This document shows positions 17,338 to 25,380 of a stretch of DNA of 58,859 bases, piece after piece. The notes under the pieces are model-generated. The model saw only the letters and a list, made by a program, of their open reading frames with translations, searched no databases and had not been told where the DNA came from. Within the stretch, counting starts at the first letter, position 1, and every line of letters begins with the position of its first letter. The DNA comes from Bacteroidota bacterium (GTDB lineage: Bacteria; Bacteroidota; Ignavibacteria; Kryptoniales; JAKASW01): assembly GCA_021789975.1 (NCBI GenBank), contig JAJYIT010000027.1, forward strand, positions 1 through 58,859, read 5' to 3'. Position numbers and translations under genes: made by a program.

Positions 17338-19314
17338 CTATGCCCAACCTTTGACCTCGGCATCCGTCAAAGATGTCTCGAGTTTTGCGTATTCCACTCT
17401 TGCGGCTCGCAGTATCTGCTTCATGGATACCGGCTCGTCCGAGCCGGCGGCAAGGAACGCGGCATGCATCGCAATATTCCTGATGTTGCCGCCGGACACG
17501 TTGAGCTTTGCCAACTTTTCCACATCAAGATTTCGAGTGGGGGTATCGGCGGGGAAGATGCCGTCCCAAATTTCTTTTCGTTCCGCAACGCCCGGAAAGG
17601 GGAACTGTACCACGAAGCGAAGCCTGCGCAAGAATGCACTGTCGAGCGCCTCCTTCATGTTCGTCGTGAGAATCGCGAGGCCGCGGTAGTCTTCCATGCG
17701 TTGGAGAAGATAGCTGATTTCGATGTTCGCATAACGATCGTGACTGTCTTTCACTTCGCTGCGTTTGCCAAATAGCGCATCCGCTTCATCAAAAAGCAAA
17801 ATAGCGCCGCCGTCTTCAGCCGCATCAAAAATTCGACGAAGATTTTTCTCCGTCTCGCCGATATATTTGCTGACAACCTGACTAAGATCGATCCGGTAAA
17901 GGTCAAGCTTCAGCTCGCTGGCCAGTACCTCAGATGCCATCGTCTTTCCCGTCCCGCTGGGACCCGAAAAGAGCGCTGCGATTCCGAGGCCTCGCGGGAT
18001 TCTGGAGCTGAATCCCCATGTCGCATACACTTTAAATCGCTGACGCACCTGCACCGTAATTTCTTTCAATGCTTGCATTGCCGCATCAGGCAACACGAGA
18101 TCTTTCCATGCAGCGGCCGGAATTACGCGTTGCGCAAGATCGGCAAGATTCCGACGTGCCTGAGCGCGACAGCAATCCCAAATTGAATCAGCGAAACTTT
18201 CTTGGCCCATGCTCCCCGTCGTCTGCGCACATTCACTATATACAGAGTTGATTGATCCTGTATCAAGATTGAATTGGGAAACAATGCCCCCCAGCTCCGC
18301 GTCCGACATAACCTCCCCATGCAGGCAATTCTTCCAGTACGCCAGCTGCTCTTCTGCAGATGGCTTCCGGACTTCAAATGAAAATGACGCTCGTCCAGGA
18401 AAGATACTGCGTTCGCGTCCCGTCAGAATCAGTAACGTGTGTGTATTGGATACAAATCTTGAAACAGCCTCCTGGACCTCCCGATCCTCGCTTCGGGCAT
18501 CGGGCAATTCCAATAGAAGTGCGCCTCGTGTGAGCTTAGCCTGACGATCCAAAAGGCGGCTGAGCGCATCCGATTCGCGCCGGTCACGCGGAATCGTCGA
18601 GGCACCCATCATCATGAGATTGAGACCAAGTGCGTCGCATAAAGATGATGCGATGGCTAATTGAGATGAGCCACCGGTGCCATAGAATTGAAGCAACTGC
18701 CTCTCTTCACCATCGACGTTGAGATTTCCGGTGGCCGCTGCTTTCTCAACTATCTTGCGGTGAGACGGCACCAGATGTCCTCGCAAAGGCGCCGGCCTGA
18801 TGTATCCGCTTAGTCTTTCATCAAAATATCCCAACCCCGTGAGATAGTGGAGCACGCATTCGTCAATCCTGAGTTGACTATCTGTCAGACTCCGAGGATC
18901 CAGGAGTTCAATCAATCGCCAATATCGCAAGGGAGACGCGGGCGAAAGAGCGCTCCAATGAGGCTCCGAAAGCGAGGCAAGAGCCAGACTGAAGTTCGCA
19001 TAAGATCTGACTGATTTCTCAACCAGACTTACGAAGGCCGAATCAAGTTCAATCCCGGCACAAAGCAATATCAGATCACGCTCAAATCGTGACAACCCGA
19101 AGATGCAGCAGAGAATATCAAGATACGGAGGAGCATCCATCATATCCCGCAGCTTTTCCAGCTCGTGATCGTGCTCTGACTGTACGTCGACATGCCCGGT
19201 CCGTTCATTATGGCGGTCGACGGACTGCTCCACCAATTTCTTTACCCGGTTCACCTCCGCGAGAAGATATCGCTGGTTAAGCTCCACGTAATTCGATCCT
19301 TGCTGTGAAATCAT
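17338..19314 (-). CDS. AAA+ ATPase of the eCIS (Afp15/PVC15 type)
   Basis: A 658-aa protein with two AAA-like modules. The second is intact: Walker A GPSGTGKT at 451-458, Walker B LLFDEAD at 506-512, a [16 protein letters not shown] helix and [18 protein letters not shown] with arginine-finger-type residues. The first (about 200-370) is degenerate: [10 protein letters not shown] (211-220) stands where a P-loop would be and the Walker B-like [12 protein letters not shown] lacks the paired acid residues. The domain layout matches ATPases found in nearly all eCIS clusters, required for assembly or cargo loading. Its start overlaps the DUF4255 stop as ATGA. Confidence 0.92.
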   Translation of the reverse strand: MISQQGSNYVELNQRYLLAEVNRVKKLVEQSVDRHNERTGHVDVQSEHDHELEKLRDMMDAPPYLDILCCIFGLSRFERDLILLCAGIELDSAFVSLVEKSVRSYANFSLALASLSEPHWSALSPASPLRYWRLIELLDPRSLTDSQLRIDECVLHYLTGLGYFDERLSGYIRPAPLRGHLVPSHRKIVEKAAATGNLNVDGEERQLLQFYGTGGSSQLAIASSLCDALGLNLMMMGASTIPRDRRESDALSRLLDRQAKLTRGALLLELPDARSEDREVQEAVSRFVSNTHTLLILTGRERSIFPGRASFSFEVRKPSAEEQLAYWKNCLHGEVMSDAELGGIVSQFNLDTGSINSVYSECAQTTGSMGQESFADSIWDCCRAQARRNLADLAQRVIPAAAWKDLVLPDAAMQALKEITVQVRQRFKVYATWGFSSRIPRGLGIAALFSGPSGTGKTMASEVLASELKLDLYRIDLSQVVSKYIGETEKNLRRIFDAAEDGGAILLFDEADALFGKRSEVKDSHDRYANIEISYLLQRMEDYRGLAILTTNMKEALDSAFLRRLRFVVQFPFPGVAERKEIWDGIFPADTPTRNLDVEKLAKLNVSGGNIRNIAMHAAFLAAGSDEPVSMKQILRAARVEYAKLETSLTDAEVKGWA

Positions 19315-20588
19315 GGTATGCTCACCAGCGGACCGTTATATTTGGGATCGGTCGGATCGGGACTCACTTCCAACTGGCTCTCCGCTCCATCCACCTGAAT
19401 ACGCAGAAGATAATCACCCGGCGTGACACCGCTTATCGAGAATGTTATCGAATCGGTCTCGGTTACAGTTTCGTCCGTGATTCCATTGTTGTCCGGTGCG
19501 TTGATGGAGTAGGCATGCGGGGTCCCGGATGAATATTCAAACTCATTCAAAAGCGCCGTAACCTTCTGCCTCTTGCCGACGCTCGGTACAATCCCGATTG
19601 TCAAGATCTCGCTGCCGACGGTCGCATTGGTTATGGTCGGGCAAAGGACAAGAGGCTTTATGTTGGATTCGAACCCGCGGTGCTCCATTCTCGGTTCGCC
19701 CATCAGCACCGGCTGCAATACACGGACTCCCTGAATTCCTGCGCGCAAGTGCCGGCCTGCGAACAGAGGAGAGCCAAGCGACAGCCCAATTTCCGTGTCG
19801 GTAACCGTGTTCAGCGTATCAGTCGGATCGAGATCTCCCTCAACGTCACCAATGCTCACTTTCGTCGGATTCCCCTTAAGCCGACTGCCGATAATATTTA
19901 TTCGACTGTCGTGAAGAACCGGTGCGCCTTCTCCGTCTGCTGAGACTATCTTTTCGATTACCGGAGGACGGAATGGGAGCACGTAAGAATCGGGGCGCAA
20001 CACCGGCAATGCCTTCTGCGGAGTAACTTCGACCTCGACGAAGACTACCGAGGCTTTGTAAACCACAGAAAGCGTGTATGGAGTATGAGGCAGGACCGAC
20101 CACAGTTTCGAGAATTCTTCCGCGTTGAATGATAAAGGAGTGAACGCGATACTCTGAACCTGGCCGGAGACTTCATATTTCGCGAGGCTGTCGTTTGCGT
20201 CGACATCGACACGCCTTGCAATTTCCCGTCGTAACATTTCGCTGGTAATAACAGGCTGAGAGTGAAGAGTACTGATCGTGCTTCCCAGCAGAATTTGAGG
20301 CTCAAGGTCTTTCTCGGCACCATAGAAAGTCAGGAGGTAATACAAATCGAGCGCAGCCTGCGGACAATTTGAGAACGTCGCATCTCCGGATCGACGCGTA
20401 GGAAAATCATCGTTGCGGTGGTCTGTATTGTACGCAACCTCGTACAGGAAAATATTGATCCCCTTGGGAGTTCCTTCCTTGGGACGCCCGAAAGTTACCT
20501 TGGCACCGCTGAGAACACATGCGGCTTTTTCGAGAAGCCACTGCCCGAATGTCGACGTTACAGCCGCTATCGCAAGGTAATTGCTCAT
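19311..20588 (-). CDS. DUF4255 (Pvc16/Afp16-type) tail terminator protein
   Basis: A 425-aa protein. The N-terminal ~190 residues are the DUF4255 domain: it opens MSNYLAIAAVTSTFGQWL, has GINIFLYEVAYNTDHRN, and CPQAALDLYYLLTFYGAE, all typical. Family members cap the distal end of sheath and tube and stop polymerisation. The C-terminal ~230 residues are two or more Ig-like (IPT/TIG-like) beta domains (INIIGSRLKGNPTKVSIGDVEG; FSISGVTPGDYLLRIQVDG), an extension often present in these proteins that may decorate the particle end. Both ends overlap neighbouring genes by 4 bp. Confidence 0.9.
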   Translation of the reverse strand: MSNYLAIAAVTSTFGQWLLEKAACVLSGAKVTFGRPKEGTPKGINIFLYEVAYNTDHRNDDFPTRRSGDATFSNCPQAALDLYYLLTFYGAEKDLEPQILLGSTISTLHSQPVITSEMLRREIARRVDVDANDSLAKYEVSGQVQSIAFTPLSFNAEEFSKLWSVLPHTPYTLSVVYKASVVFVEVEVTPQKALPVLRPDSYVLPFRPPVIEKIVSADGEGAPVLHDSRINIIGSRLKGNPTKVSIGDVEGDLDPTDTLNTVTDTEIGLSLGSPLFAGRHLRAGIQGVRVLQPVLMGEPRMEHRGFESNIKPLVLCPTITNATVGSEILTIGIVPSVGKRQKVTALLNEFEYSSGTPHAYSINAPDNNGITDETVTETDSITFSISGVTPGDYLLRIQVDGAESQLEVSPDPTDPKYNGPLVSIP

Positions 20589-21589
20589 CGATGGTCCTCA
20601 CCACGGCGTTTGAGATAATCGTCAAGCGTGATGGCAGGCGTCCTCGGAGCTGCCACAGACTGCGGAACCTGTTTCGGACTTTCGGGTTGATGTACAGCCC
20701 TGACTTCTACACGACCGATACTTACGCGGATGGTTGATCCGGGGAAGCTGCCGGATTTGTCTGGGCTATGTCTATTGATCAAGGGTACCGGTCCTTCTGC
20801 CCGAGCCTGCGTTTCCGGGTAATGTTCAAGCCCGCTAACCAGACTGCTCATCCGAAATTCTGGTATCTCTTTGATTGGCTCGACATCGAGCGTTTCCACC
20901 TCACCAGACGTGAGATGTTCCACCATGTCGGGTTCGGTTGTCGGCGGATAAATAGATTCATTGGCATCGGGCGGACTGATCCTACCATTTTCACTCCCGG
21001 TGCCATCACCAAGGGTCATATTTCTCCCGTGAGGGTGCAGACCCGAGTGCTTCGGTTCTGTGGCTGGAAAGTTCTGTTCACTTGTCCTACCAACAAGTTC
21101 AATGTTTGGATTGAACTTATGGCAGCCTTCCCTTCTCCCCGGACCGTTTCCGATCTCCCGGTGTGTCTCCCCGACAGCGCTCTCAGAGCTTTCTTCCACT
21201 TTTTGGGATGCGCTTTTCTCATCAACAGCCCGGGATAGTTCCCACTTCTTTTCGATTTCTCCATCGGCTTTTGGAATCGAAACATCCGCAGACAGCTTCG
21301 CAGCAAGTGGCGACCTGACTTCGTCAGTGCGGCTTGTCCTACCGGGCTCCGCCATTTCACCTACTTCATTTCGGCCGTCAGCCACTTCCTTTTCAGTCTG
21401 CGCGGGTTTGGCTATCTCAGATTTGGCAGAGCGGACCATAGACCGGTTCCGAACAAATGTTTCACCGGGCTGATCCGAAAACTGTTTTTGTAGAGGCAAC
21501 GTACCGAAGGAAGATCTGATCAGTGGTTTAATCGTTGACGCGCGACCGCCGGTTCGTTGAATCAGCCTGTCGAGGTAATCGGCCATCAT
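20585..21589 (-). CDS. Low-complexity eCIS-associated protein with conserved C-terminal motif
   Basis: A 334-aa protein of unknown function. Most of it is hydrophilic, charged and proline-rich (likely disordered), with no domain that I recognise. The end has an ordered-looking motif: STIRVSIGRVEVRAV, a proline-containing spacer, then ITLDDYLKRRGED. I recall the same IRVxIGRVEVRA...LDDYL ending in unannotated proteins next to DUF4255 genes of other eCIS loci. The ATG at 21589 overlaps the upstream stop, and its stop overlaps the DUF4255 start. Length and lack of long helices argue against a tape-measure role; a flexible adaptor that docks through the C-terminal motif is one possibility. Confidence 0.65.
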   Translation of the reverse strand: MMADYLDRLIQRTGGRASTIKPLIRSSFGTLPLQKQFSDQPGETFVRNRSMVRSAKSEIAKPAQTEKEVADGRNEVGEMAEPGRTSRTDEVRSPLAAKLSADVSIPKADGEIEKKWELSRAVDEKSASQKVEESSESAVGETHREIGNGPGRREGCHKFNPNIELVGRTSEQNFPATEPKHSGLHPHGRNMTLGDGTGSENGRISPPDANESIYPPTTEPDMVEHLTSGEVETLDVEPIKEIPEFRMSSLVSGLEHYPETQARAEGPVPLINRHSPDKSGSFPGSTIRVSIGRVEVRAVHQPESPKQVPQSVAAPRTPAITLDDYLKRRGEDHR

Positions 21590-22311
21590 GCCACCATATC
21601 CAAATAGATTTTCCGTCGTGATGAATTCATCGAGAGGATGTCTCTTTCACTCCACCCGAAGTTCACCGCCAGGATATAGACCTCCTGCAGCAGGCGGCCT
21701 ACTTTCTGTGTTAGTTCTTTCCAGACGAATGACAGGATATCCAAAAGCGCTGAGAACTGATGACCGCACTGATTGCACTGCATAGATATCTTCACATCGG
21801 AGAAAGGGTCTTGTTCAGACATCAGGGATACGAGAGAAGAAGTGACTTCCTGCGGCAGTTCTCTAACACTTTTGGATTCGACTTCGCCCGTCACCCCGGA
21901 CACGCAATTCTCAAGTAACGAGAGGCTGCTGGGAATTCCGGATTTGAAACACTCCGCGAGATCGATGCTATTTGGCAAATGGTACCGGATGACAAAGCCG
22001 TCGAATGCCGCGGAACGTTCGCCAGCATCCGCCGAGGTTTGTGAACTCAAGAGTTTCTCAATGTCCATTGATGACTCCAATTCAGCTCCGCACTTCGGAC
22101 ATTCCGCATATGAATCCATGCGCGATCCGAAATTGAGTTGTCGGAATCTGAAGAGGAGTGTGTCGCGTTGACCGATGTTCAAATGAGCCAGATCCGAAAG
22201 ATTCTTTTCGGGACAAGCAACGGCAAGCAGTGTCAGCGCCCTGTCGATAGGGTGCTGACCTTCGCCTTGCTCCCAAACTTTCAGGAGTCCGGTTGGAGTC
22301 AGGGCATGCAC
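21586..22311 (-). CDS. Zinc-ribbon baseplate-chaperone-like protein
   Basis: A 241-aa protein between the tube and disordered-protein genes. It carries two CxxC pairs, CPKC at 71-74 and CNQC at 179-182, which together could bind one zinc ion. The flanking text (DRALTLLAVACPEKNLSDLAHLNIGQRD; ILSFVWKELTQKVGRLLQEVYILAVNFGWSERDILSM) resembles the T4-like baseplate hub assembly family found in phage and eCIS clusters; that assignment is from memory. The start is GTG at 22311 with AGGTG upstream. It may act as an assembly chaperone or a small baseplate part. Confidence 0.62.
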   Translation of the reverse strand: MHALTPTGLLKVWEQGEGQHPIDRALTLLAVACPEKNLSDLAHLNIGQRDTLLFRFRQLNFGSRMDSYAECPKCGAELESSMDIEKLLSSQTSADAGERSAAFDGFVIRYHLPNSIDLAECFKSGIPSSLSLLENCVSGVTGEVESKSVRELPQEVTSSLVSLMSEQDPFSDVKISMQCNQCGHQFSALLDILSFVWKELTQKVGRLLQEVYILAVNFGWSERDILSMNSSRRKIYLDMVA

Positions 22312-22326
22312 AGAAGCACCTCGCGC

Positions 22327-22851
22327 TTAAGAAGGCTCGGTGAAAGTCGGTTCGGTCGGTTCCGTCACACTATAGTCTCGTTCCCAACCTTCGTTCTCCA
22401 GTTTGATATGTTGAATTGCTACCGCCTTGCCGCTCGCATCGAGATCAGGAAGTGCCTGGTATTCCGAAACCCAGCAGCGATAGACGTTGTACGCAACTGC
22501 GACCTGACCGGCTTCGTTGTAGACTTCGATCGTGATATTCTTCCGAAAGTCTTTCAGAGATACTTCAGAGCCCATCCCGGAGCCGAAGTTCCAAACTTTA
22601 TTTGCCCACTTCTCAAACTCTGCGTCATGAGTGACGCCGCGTTCTAGTGTAATGGCTTCATACTTCGTTTGCCCGGGCGACTTTCGGACCGTACTGGGAT
22701 CGCCCCCGCTGCGGTGTTCAATCGGATCGGTTGTCCGCTTCAACGAGCTAACCTTGCTCACTCCGGCAACGTACCTTCCGTCCCACCTCACACGGAATTT
22801 GAAATTCTTATATGGGTCGAACCTCTGTGCGTTTACGCTGAATTCCGCCAT
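22327..22851 (-). CDS. Inner tube protein (gp19-like; Afp1/PVC1 type)
   Basis: A 174-aa tube subunit. It begins with the usual block FDPYKNFKFRVRWDGRYVAGVSKVSSLKRTT, then HRSGGDPSTVRKSPGQTKYEAITLERGVT, and ends with YRCWVSEYQALPDLDASGKAVAIQHIKLENEGWERD; all are hallmarks of T4 gp19-like tube proteins in eCIS, MAC and R-pyocin-like particles. The C-terminal EPTEPTFTEPS is an extra flexible tail. It has AAAAGGAGAATGAA before the ATG. It forms the rigid tube inside the sheath. Only one such gene is present, whereas Afp/PVC have two tube paralogues. Confidence 0.95.
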   Translation of the reverse strand: MAEFSVNAQRFDPYKNFKFRVRWDGRYVAGVSKVSSLKRTTDPIEHRSGGDPSTVRKSPGQTKYEAITLERGVTHDAEFEKWANKVWNFGSGMGSEVSLKDFRKNITIEVYNEAGQVAVAYNVYRCWVSEYQALPDLDASGKAVAIQHIKLENEGWERDYSVTEPTEPTFTEPS

Positions 22852-22863
22852 TTCATTCTCCTT

Positions 22864-24399
22864 TTACACCTGTATGTTTCCGGCCATCTGTTGAATTTTA
22901 ATTATCACAAATTCCGCCGGCTTCAAGGGAGCAAAACCGACAAGAATGTTGACGATACCTTTATCGATATCATTCTGGGTTGTGGTCTCTTTGTCGCATT
23001 TGACAAAATATGCGTCGCTCGGCTTCGTACCCTGGAATGCACCTTGTGCGAACAGATCATGCATAAAAGCGCCGACGTTCAGCCTGATCTGCGCCCACAG
23101 CGGCTCGTCGTTCGGTTCAAAGACGACCCACTTTGTACCACGATACAGACTCTCTTCTATGAATAGCGCGATGCGCCTGACCGGAATATACTTCCATTCG
23201 GATCCAAGCTGATCGGCACCTGCCAATGTCCGTGCTCCCCACACAATATTTCCGTAGACGGGAAATGCGCGCAGACAGTTCAACCCAAGCGGATTGAGCG
23301 TTCCGTTCTGCGGATCGTTCAGCTTGTAAGTAAACCCTGTCACCCCCGAAAGAGACGCCTCCTGGCCTGCTGGAGCTTTCCAGACCCCTCGCTGCGCATC
23401 CACACGAGCGTAGATGCCTGCCACTGCACCGCATGGAGTGAACTCTTCGACCAGGTTTGACTTTGCACCATTTGCCATCTTGATTCTCGGAAAATAAACC
23501 GCGGCGTTAGTGCAATAGTCGGTCCCAATGGCGCTGCGCAATGCGTTGACTCCGCTGCTGGCAGTTGAGACATCCGTCCATGACGCCGGCGGATCTATTA
23601 TCAACATCGCTCTTCTGTCTTTGCAATACTGTGCTGCATTCACAAGAGTGGTTCCGCTGTCGACATCTGTCGTCCTGTTCAGCGGCGGGATGCAGAGTAG
23701 ATTGAACAGATCGGCCTTGTCCAGAGCATAGATACCTCTTCGGTTTGTTTTCAGGGTCGAGGCGGTAAGCTGCGAGTCAGAAATATCTGTGCCATCATCG
23801 CCATCAGCAGCCGCGGCGACATACCCGGTCGTCACCGATGGTCGGTCTGTGGTAATCGTGGCCACACGAACAAGTTTTGAACTCTGCTCAAGGATCTTCG
23901 TGATGAAAGTTGCGGATGTCGAATCCATCGAAAGATTGCGGAACATCTCTTCGGAGACGACCTCGGTAGAGCCGGGAGAGCCGAGTTCCTGGACTTTCAG
24001 ATTGAAAAGAGTCACCGGATCTTTGGTATCATAATCGACCGATGCCTGCAGACTTTCTCCCCAGTCACCCTCATTCGCTGCCCGAAGAACCAGCGTGCTA
24101 GACGCAGTCGGGAGACTGATCGTAGCACTCAGGGCGCCGTTGCTGACGCGAACGATCAGCGCATCTTTACCGCCATGAGCAAAGTATTGCTGCACGGCGA
24201 AACTCATTGTGCTGTTTTCCCAGAGTCCACCAAACTCACGCTCGTAATCGGAGTAACTCTGAACCAGGACGGGATCATCCAGTTTTCCCTTTCTGGCCCT
24301 TCCGATGAATGCGGTGATCGACGTAGCAACCCCGGTTATTGTATGCACGCCGCTGGGGATTTCTTCGATGTAGACACCCGGATACGTGTATGTAGCCAT
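22864..24399 (-). CDS. Contractile tail sheath protein (Afp2-type)
   Basis: A 511-aa sheath subunit. The start is at 24399 (MATYTYPGVYIEEIPSGVH), with GGAGAGGAG upstream; a longer in-frame ORF would overlap the preceding gene and is rejected. The N terminus TYPGVYIEEIPSG-TITGVATSITAFIGRA and the C-terminal block (NIVWGARTLAG, WKYIPVRRIALFIEESLYRGTKWVVFEPND, DIDKGIVNILVGFAPLKPAEFVII) are typical of phage-type sheath proteins. It assembles as the contractile outer cylinder. Only one sheath gene is visible in this locus, unlike the three of Afp. Confidence 0.95.
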   Translation of the reverse strand: MATYTYPGVYIEEIPSGVHTITGVATSITAFIGRARKGKLDDPVLVQSYSDYEREFGGLWENSTMSFAVQQYFAHGGKDALIVRVSNGALSATISLPTASSTLVLRAANEGDWGESLQASVDYDTKDPVTLFNLKVQELGSPGSTEVVSEEMFRNLSMDSTSATFITKILEQSSKLVRVATITTDRPSVTTGYVAAAADGDDGTDISDSQLTASTLKTNRRGIYALDKADLFNLLCIPPLNRTTDVDSGTTLVNAAQYCKDRRAMLIIDPPASWTDVSTASSGVNALRSAIGTDYCTNAAVYFPRIKMANGAKSNLVEEFTPCGAVAGIYARVDAQRGVWKAPAGQEASLSGVTGFTYKLNDPQNGTLNPLGLNCLRAFPVYGNIVWGARTLAGADQLGSEWKYIPVRRIALFIEESLYRGTKWVVFEPNDEPLWAQIRLNVGAFMHDLFAQGAFQGTKPSDAYFVKCDKETTTQNDIDKGIVNILVGFAPLKPAEFVIIKIQQMAGNIQV

Positions 24400-24427
24400 A
24401 TTCTGACTCCTCTCCAGTTTAATGATA

Positions 24428-24808
24428 CTACGTTGCGTTGCGACCGACGATGATTCGAACCTGTGCGTCCTTTCCTGAGCTGTTGGCAAAAACGAGACCT
24501 GTAGGTGCCTCAGTCAGCATGCTAACGGCGCCCGTTCCAATCAGCACATGGGGTCCATTCAGGATATATGAATCAGTCCCCCCATTGACCTTGTAGGACA
24601 GATTCTCAGCGTACTGGTCAGAGACGACAAGGATGAAGTGTACCTTATCTGCACTACCAGGCTGCAGATCCACATTCATCGCGGTAGTCCCGTCCGGTAC
24701 TTTCAAATCAAACTTATCGTAGGCATCAACAGTGACTGTTTGGTTGATGGCTTGAGTAGGTCCATTTGTGATGTTCACACTTACCGACACGGTAATCTTT
24801 TCAGACAT
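24428..24808 (-). CDS. Small beta-rich protein of unknown function, upstream of sheath
   Basis: A 126-aa protein with no family that I recognise. It is strand-rich (ITVSVSVNITNG, NQTVTVDAYDKFDLKVPDG) and ends with AQVRIIVGRNAT; no cysteines, signal peptide or membrane segment. A GGGAG site lies seven bases from the ATG. It is encoded 28 bp before the sheath and in the same direction, so it probably belongs to the particle operon; similar small beta proteins can be capping or decoration subunits, but this is a guess. Confidence 0.7.
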   Translation of the reverse strand: MSEKITVSVSVNITNGPTQAINQTVTVDAYDKFDLKVPDGTTAMNVDLQPGSADKVHFILVVSDQYAENLSYKVNGGTDSYILNGPHVLIGTGAVSMLTEAPTGLVFANSSGKDAQVRIIVGRNAT

Positions 24809-24920
24809 TCTTGAACTCCCTTCTTCTTGTTTGAATTGAACCGCGTATCCGACACCTGGAAAAACAGCCGCAAATCCAGGCCATATCTACTTCCTGTAGT
24901 GGAAATATTTTCGATCTTCG

Positions 24921-25181
24921 TCAGCTTGAGATCGAAATGTTTCTGAGCTCATTCTTGTATTTCTTTGCAAGTGCATAGACTTCAGTTTCTCCGTCCCGGC
25001 ATCTAATGCCGAGGATGCCTTCGGCCACAAGCGACTTCAACACATCTTCAACATTGTCCAGCTCCGCCTCCACGACTTGCCGCTTGATCCACATTTCCGC
25101 GATCCCTCTCAGCGAATCGGCAGCATCAGGCTTTTCGGACAAATAGTCGAGAATGAATTTTCTTATGATATCCTGGTCCAT
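24921..25181 (-). CDS. Small winged-helix-like protein at the head of the eCIS operon
   Basis: An 86-aa protein. Its sequence (RKFILDYLSEKPDAADSLRGIAEMWI, NVEDVLKSLVAEGILGIRCRDGETEVYALAK) has the helix-helix-wing spacing of a winged-helix domain, here without a clearly basic recognition helix. I recall comparable short proteins (YL--PDAADTLEGIA) near the start of other eCIS loci. It is the first gene downstream of the sigma-54 type promoter at 25217-25232. The ribosome site is poor, with AAGG about 15 bases from the ATG. It may be an autoregulator or an assembly factor. Confidence 0.7.
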   Translation of the reverse strand: MDQDIIRKFILDYLSEKPDAADSLRGIAEMWIKRQVVEAELDNVEDVLKSLVAEGILGIRCRDGETEVYALAKKYKNELRNISISS

Positions 25182-25216
25182 GAATGCAACGAGTAGCCTT
25201 AGTTCTCCTTGATCAG

Positions 25217-25232
25217 AGCAAGCGATATGCCG
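25217..25232 (-). promoter_or_regulatory. Candidate sigma-54 (-24/-12) promoter of the eCIS operon
   Basis: On the minus strand the sequence reads CGGCATATCGCTTGCT. Compared with TGGCAC-N5-TTGCW it matches GGCA and TTGCT and has the strict GG-N10-GC spacing (GG at 25231-25230, GC at 25219-25218). The predicted start site is near 25206, 25 bp before the first eCIS gene. The adjacent upstream gene encodes a sigma-54 activator. Confidence 0.65.
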
Positions 25233-25284
25233 GTGGTAGATACGGAATTCGCAAGTTCTTGAGCCATGTTTAACGCGGGACTGA

Positions 25285-25374
25285 CTTTGCTGCGGGTAAT
25301 CTACCGCCGCAGAGAAAGAGTATCAGGAGGAACCGATTGAGAAATGAGACTTACAGCCGCGGGAATCTTCCCGC
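25285..25374. promoter_or_regulatory. Palindromes between sigma-54 activator gene and eCIS promoter (candidate enhancer)
   Basis: Two inverted repeats lie about 55-145 bp upstream of the -24 element. The first is CTTTGCTGCGG (25285-25295) against CCGCAGAGAAAG (25307-25318). The second is GCGGGAA (25359-25365) against TTCCCGC (25368-25374), which also could form a short hairpin after the activator gene, although no T run follows it. Distance and symmetry fit upstream activator sites for an enhancer-binding protein. Binding is inferred. Confidence 0.4.
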
Positions 25375-25380
25375 AGGGGA

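Noticed and set aside
24870-24883. Second sigma-54-like element before the 126-aa gene
   Set aside because: TGGCCT and TTTGC are present on the minus strand but the GG-GC spacing is 9 rather than 10, which is usually inactive.
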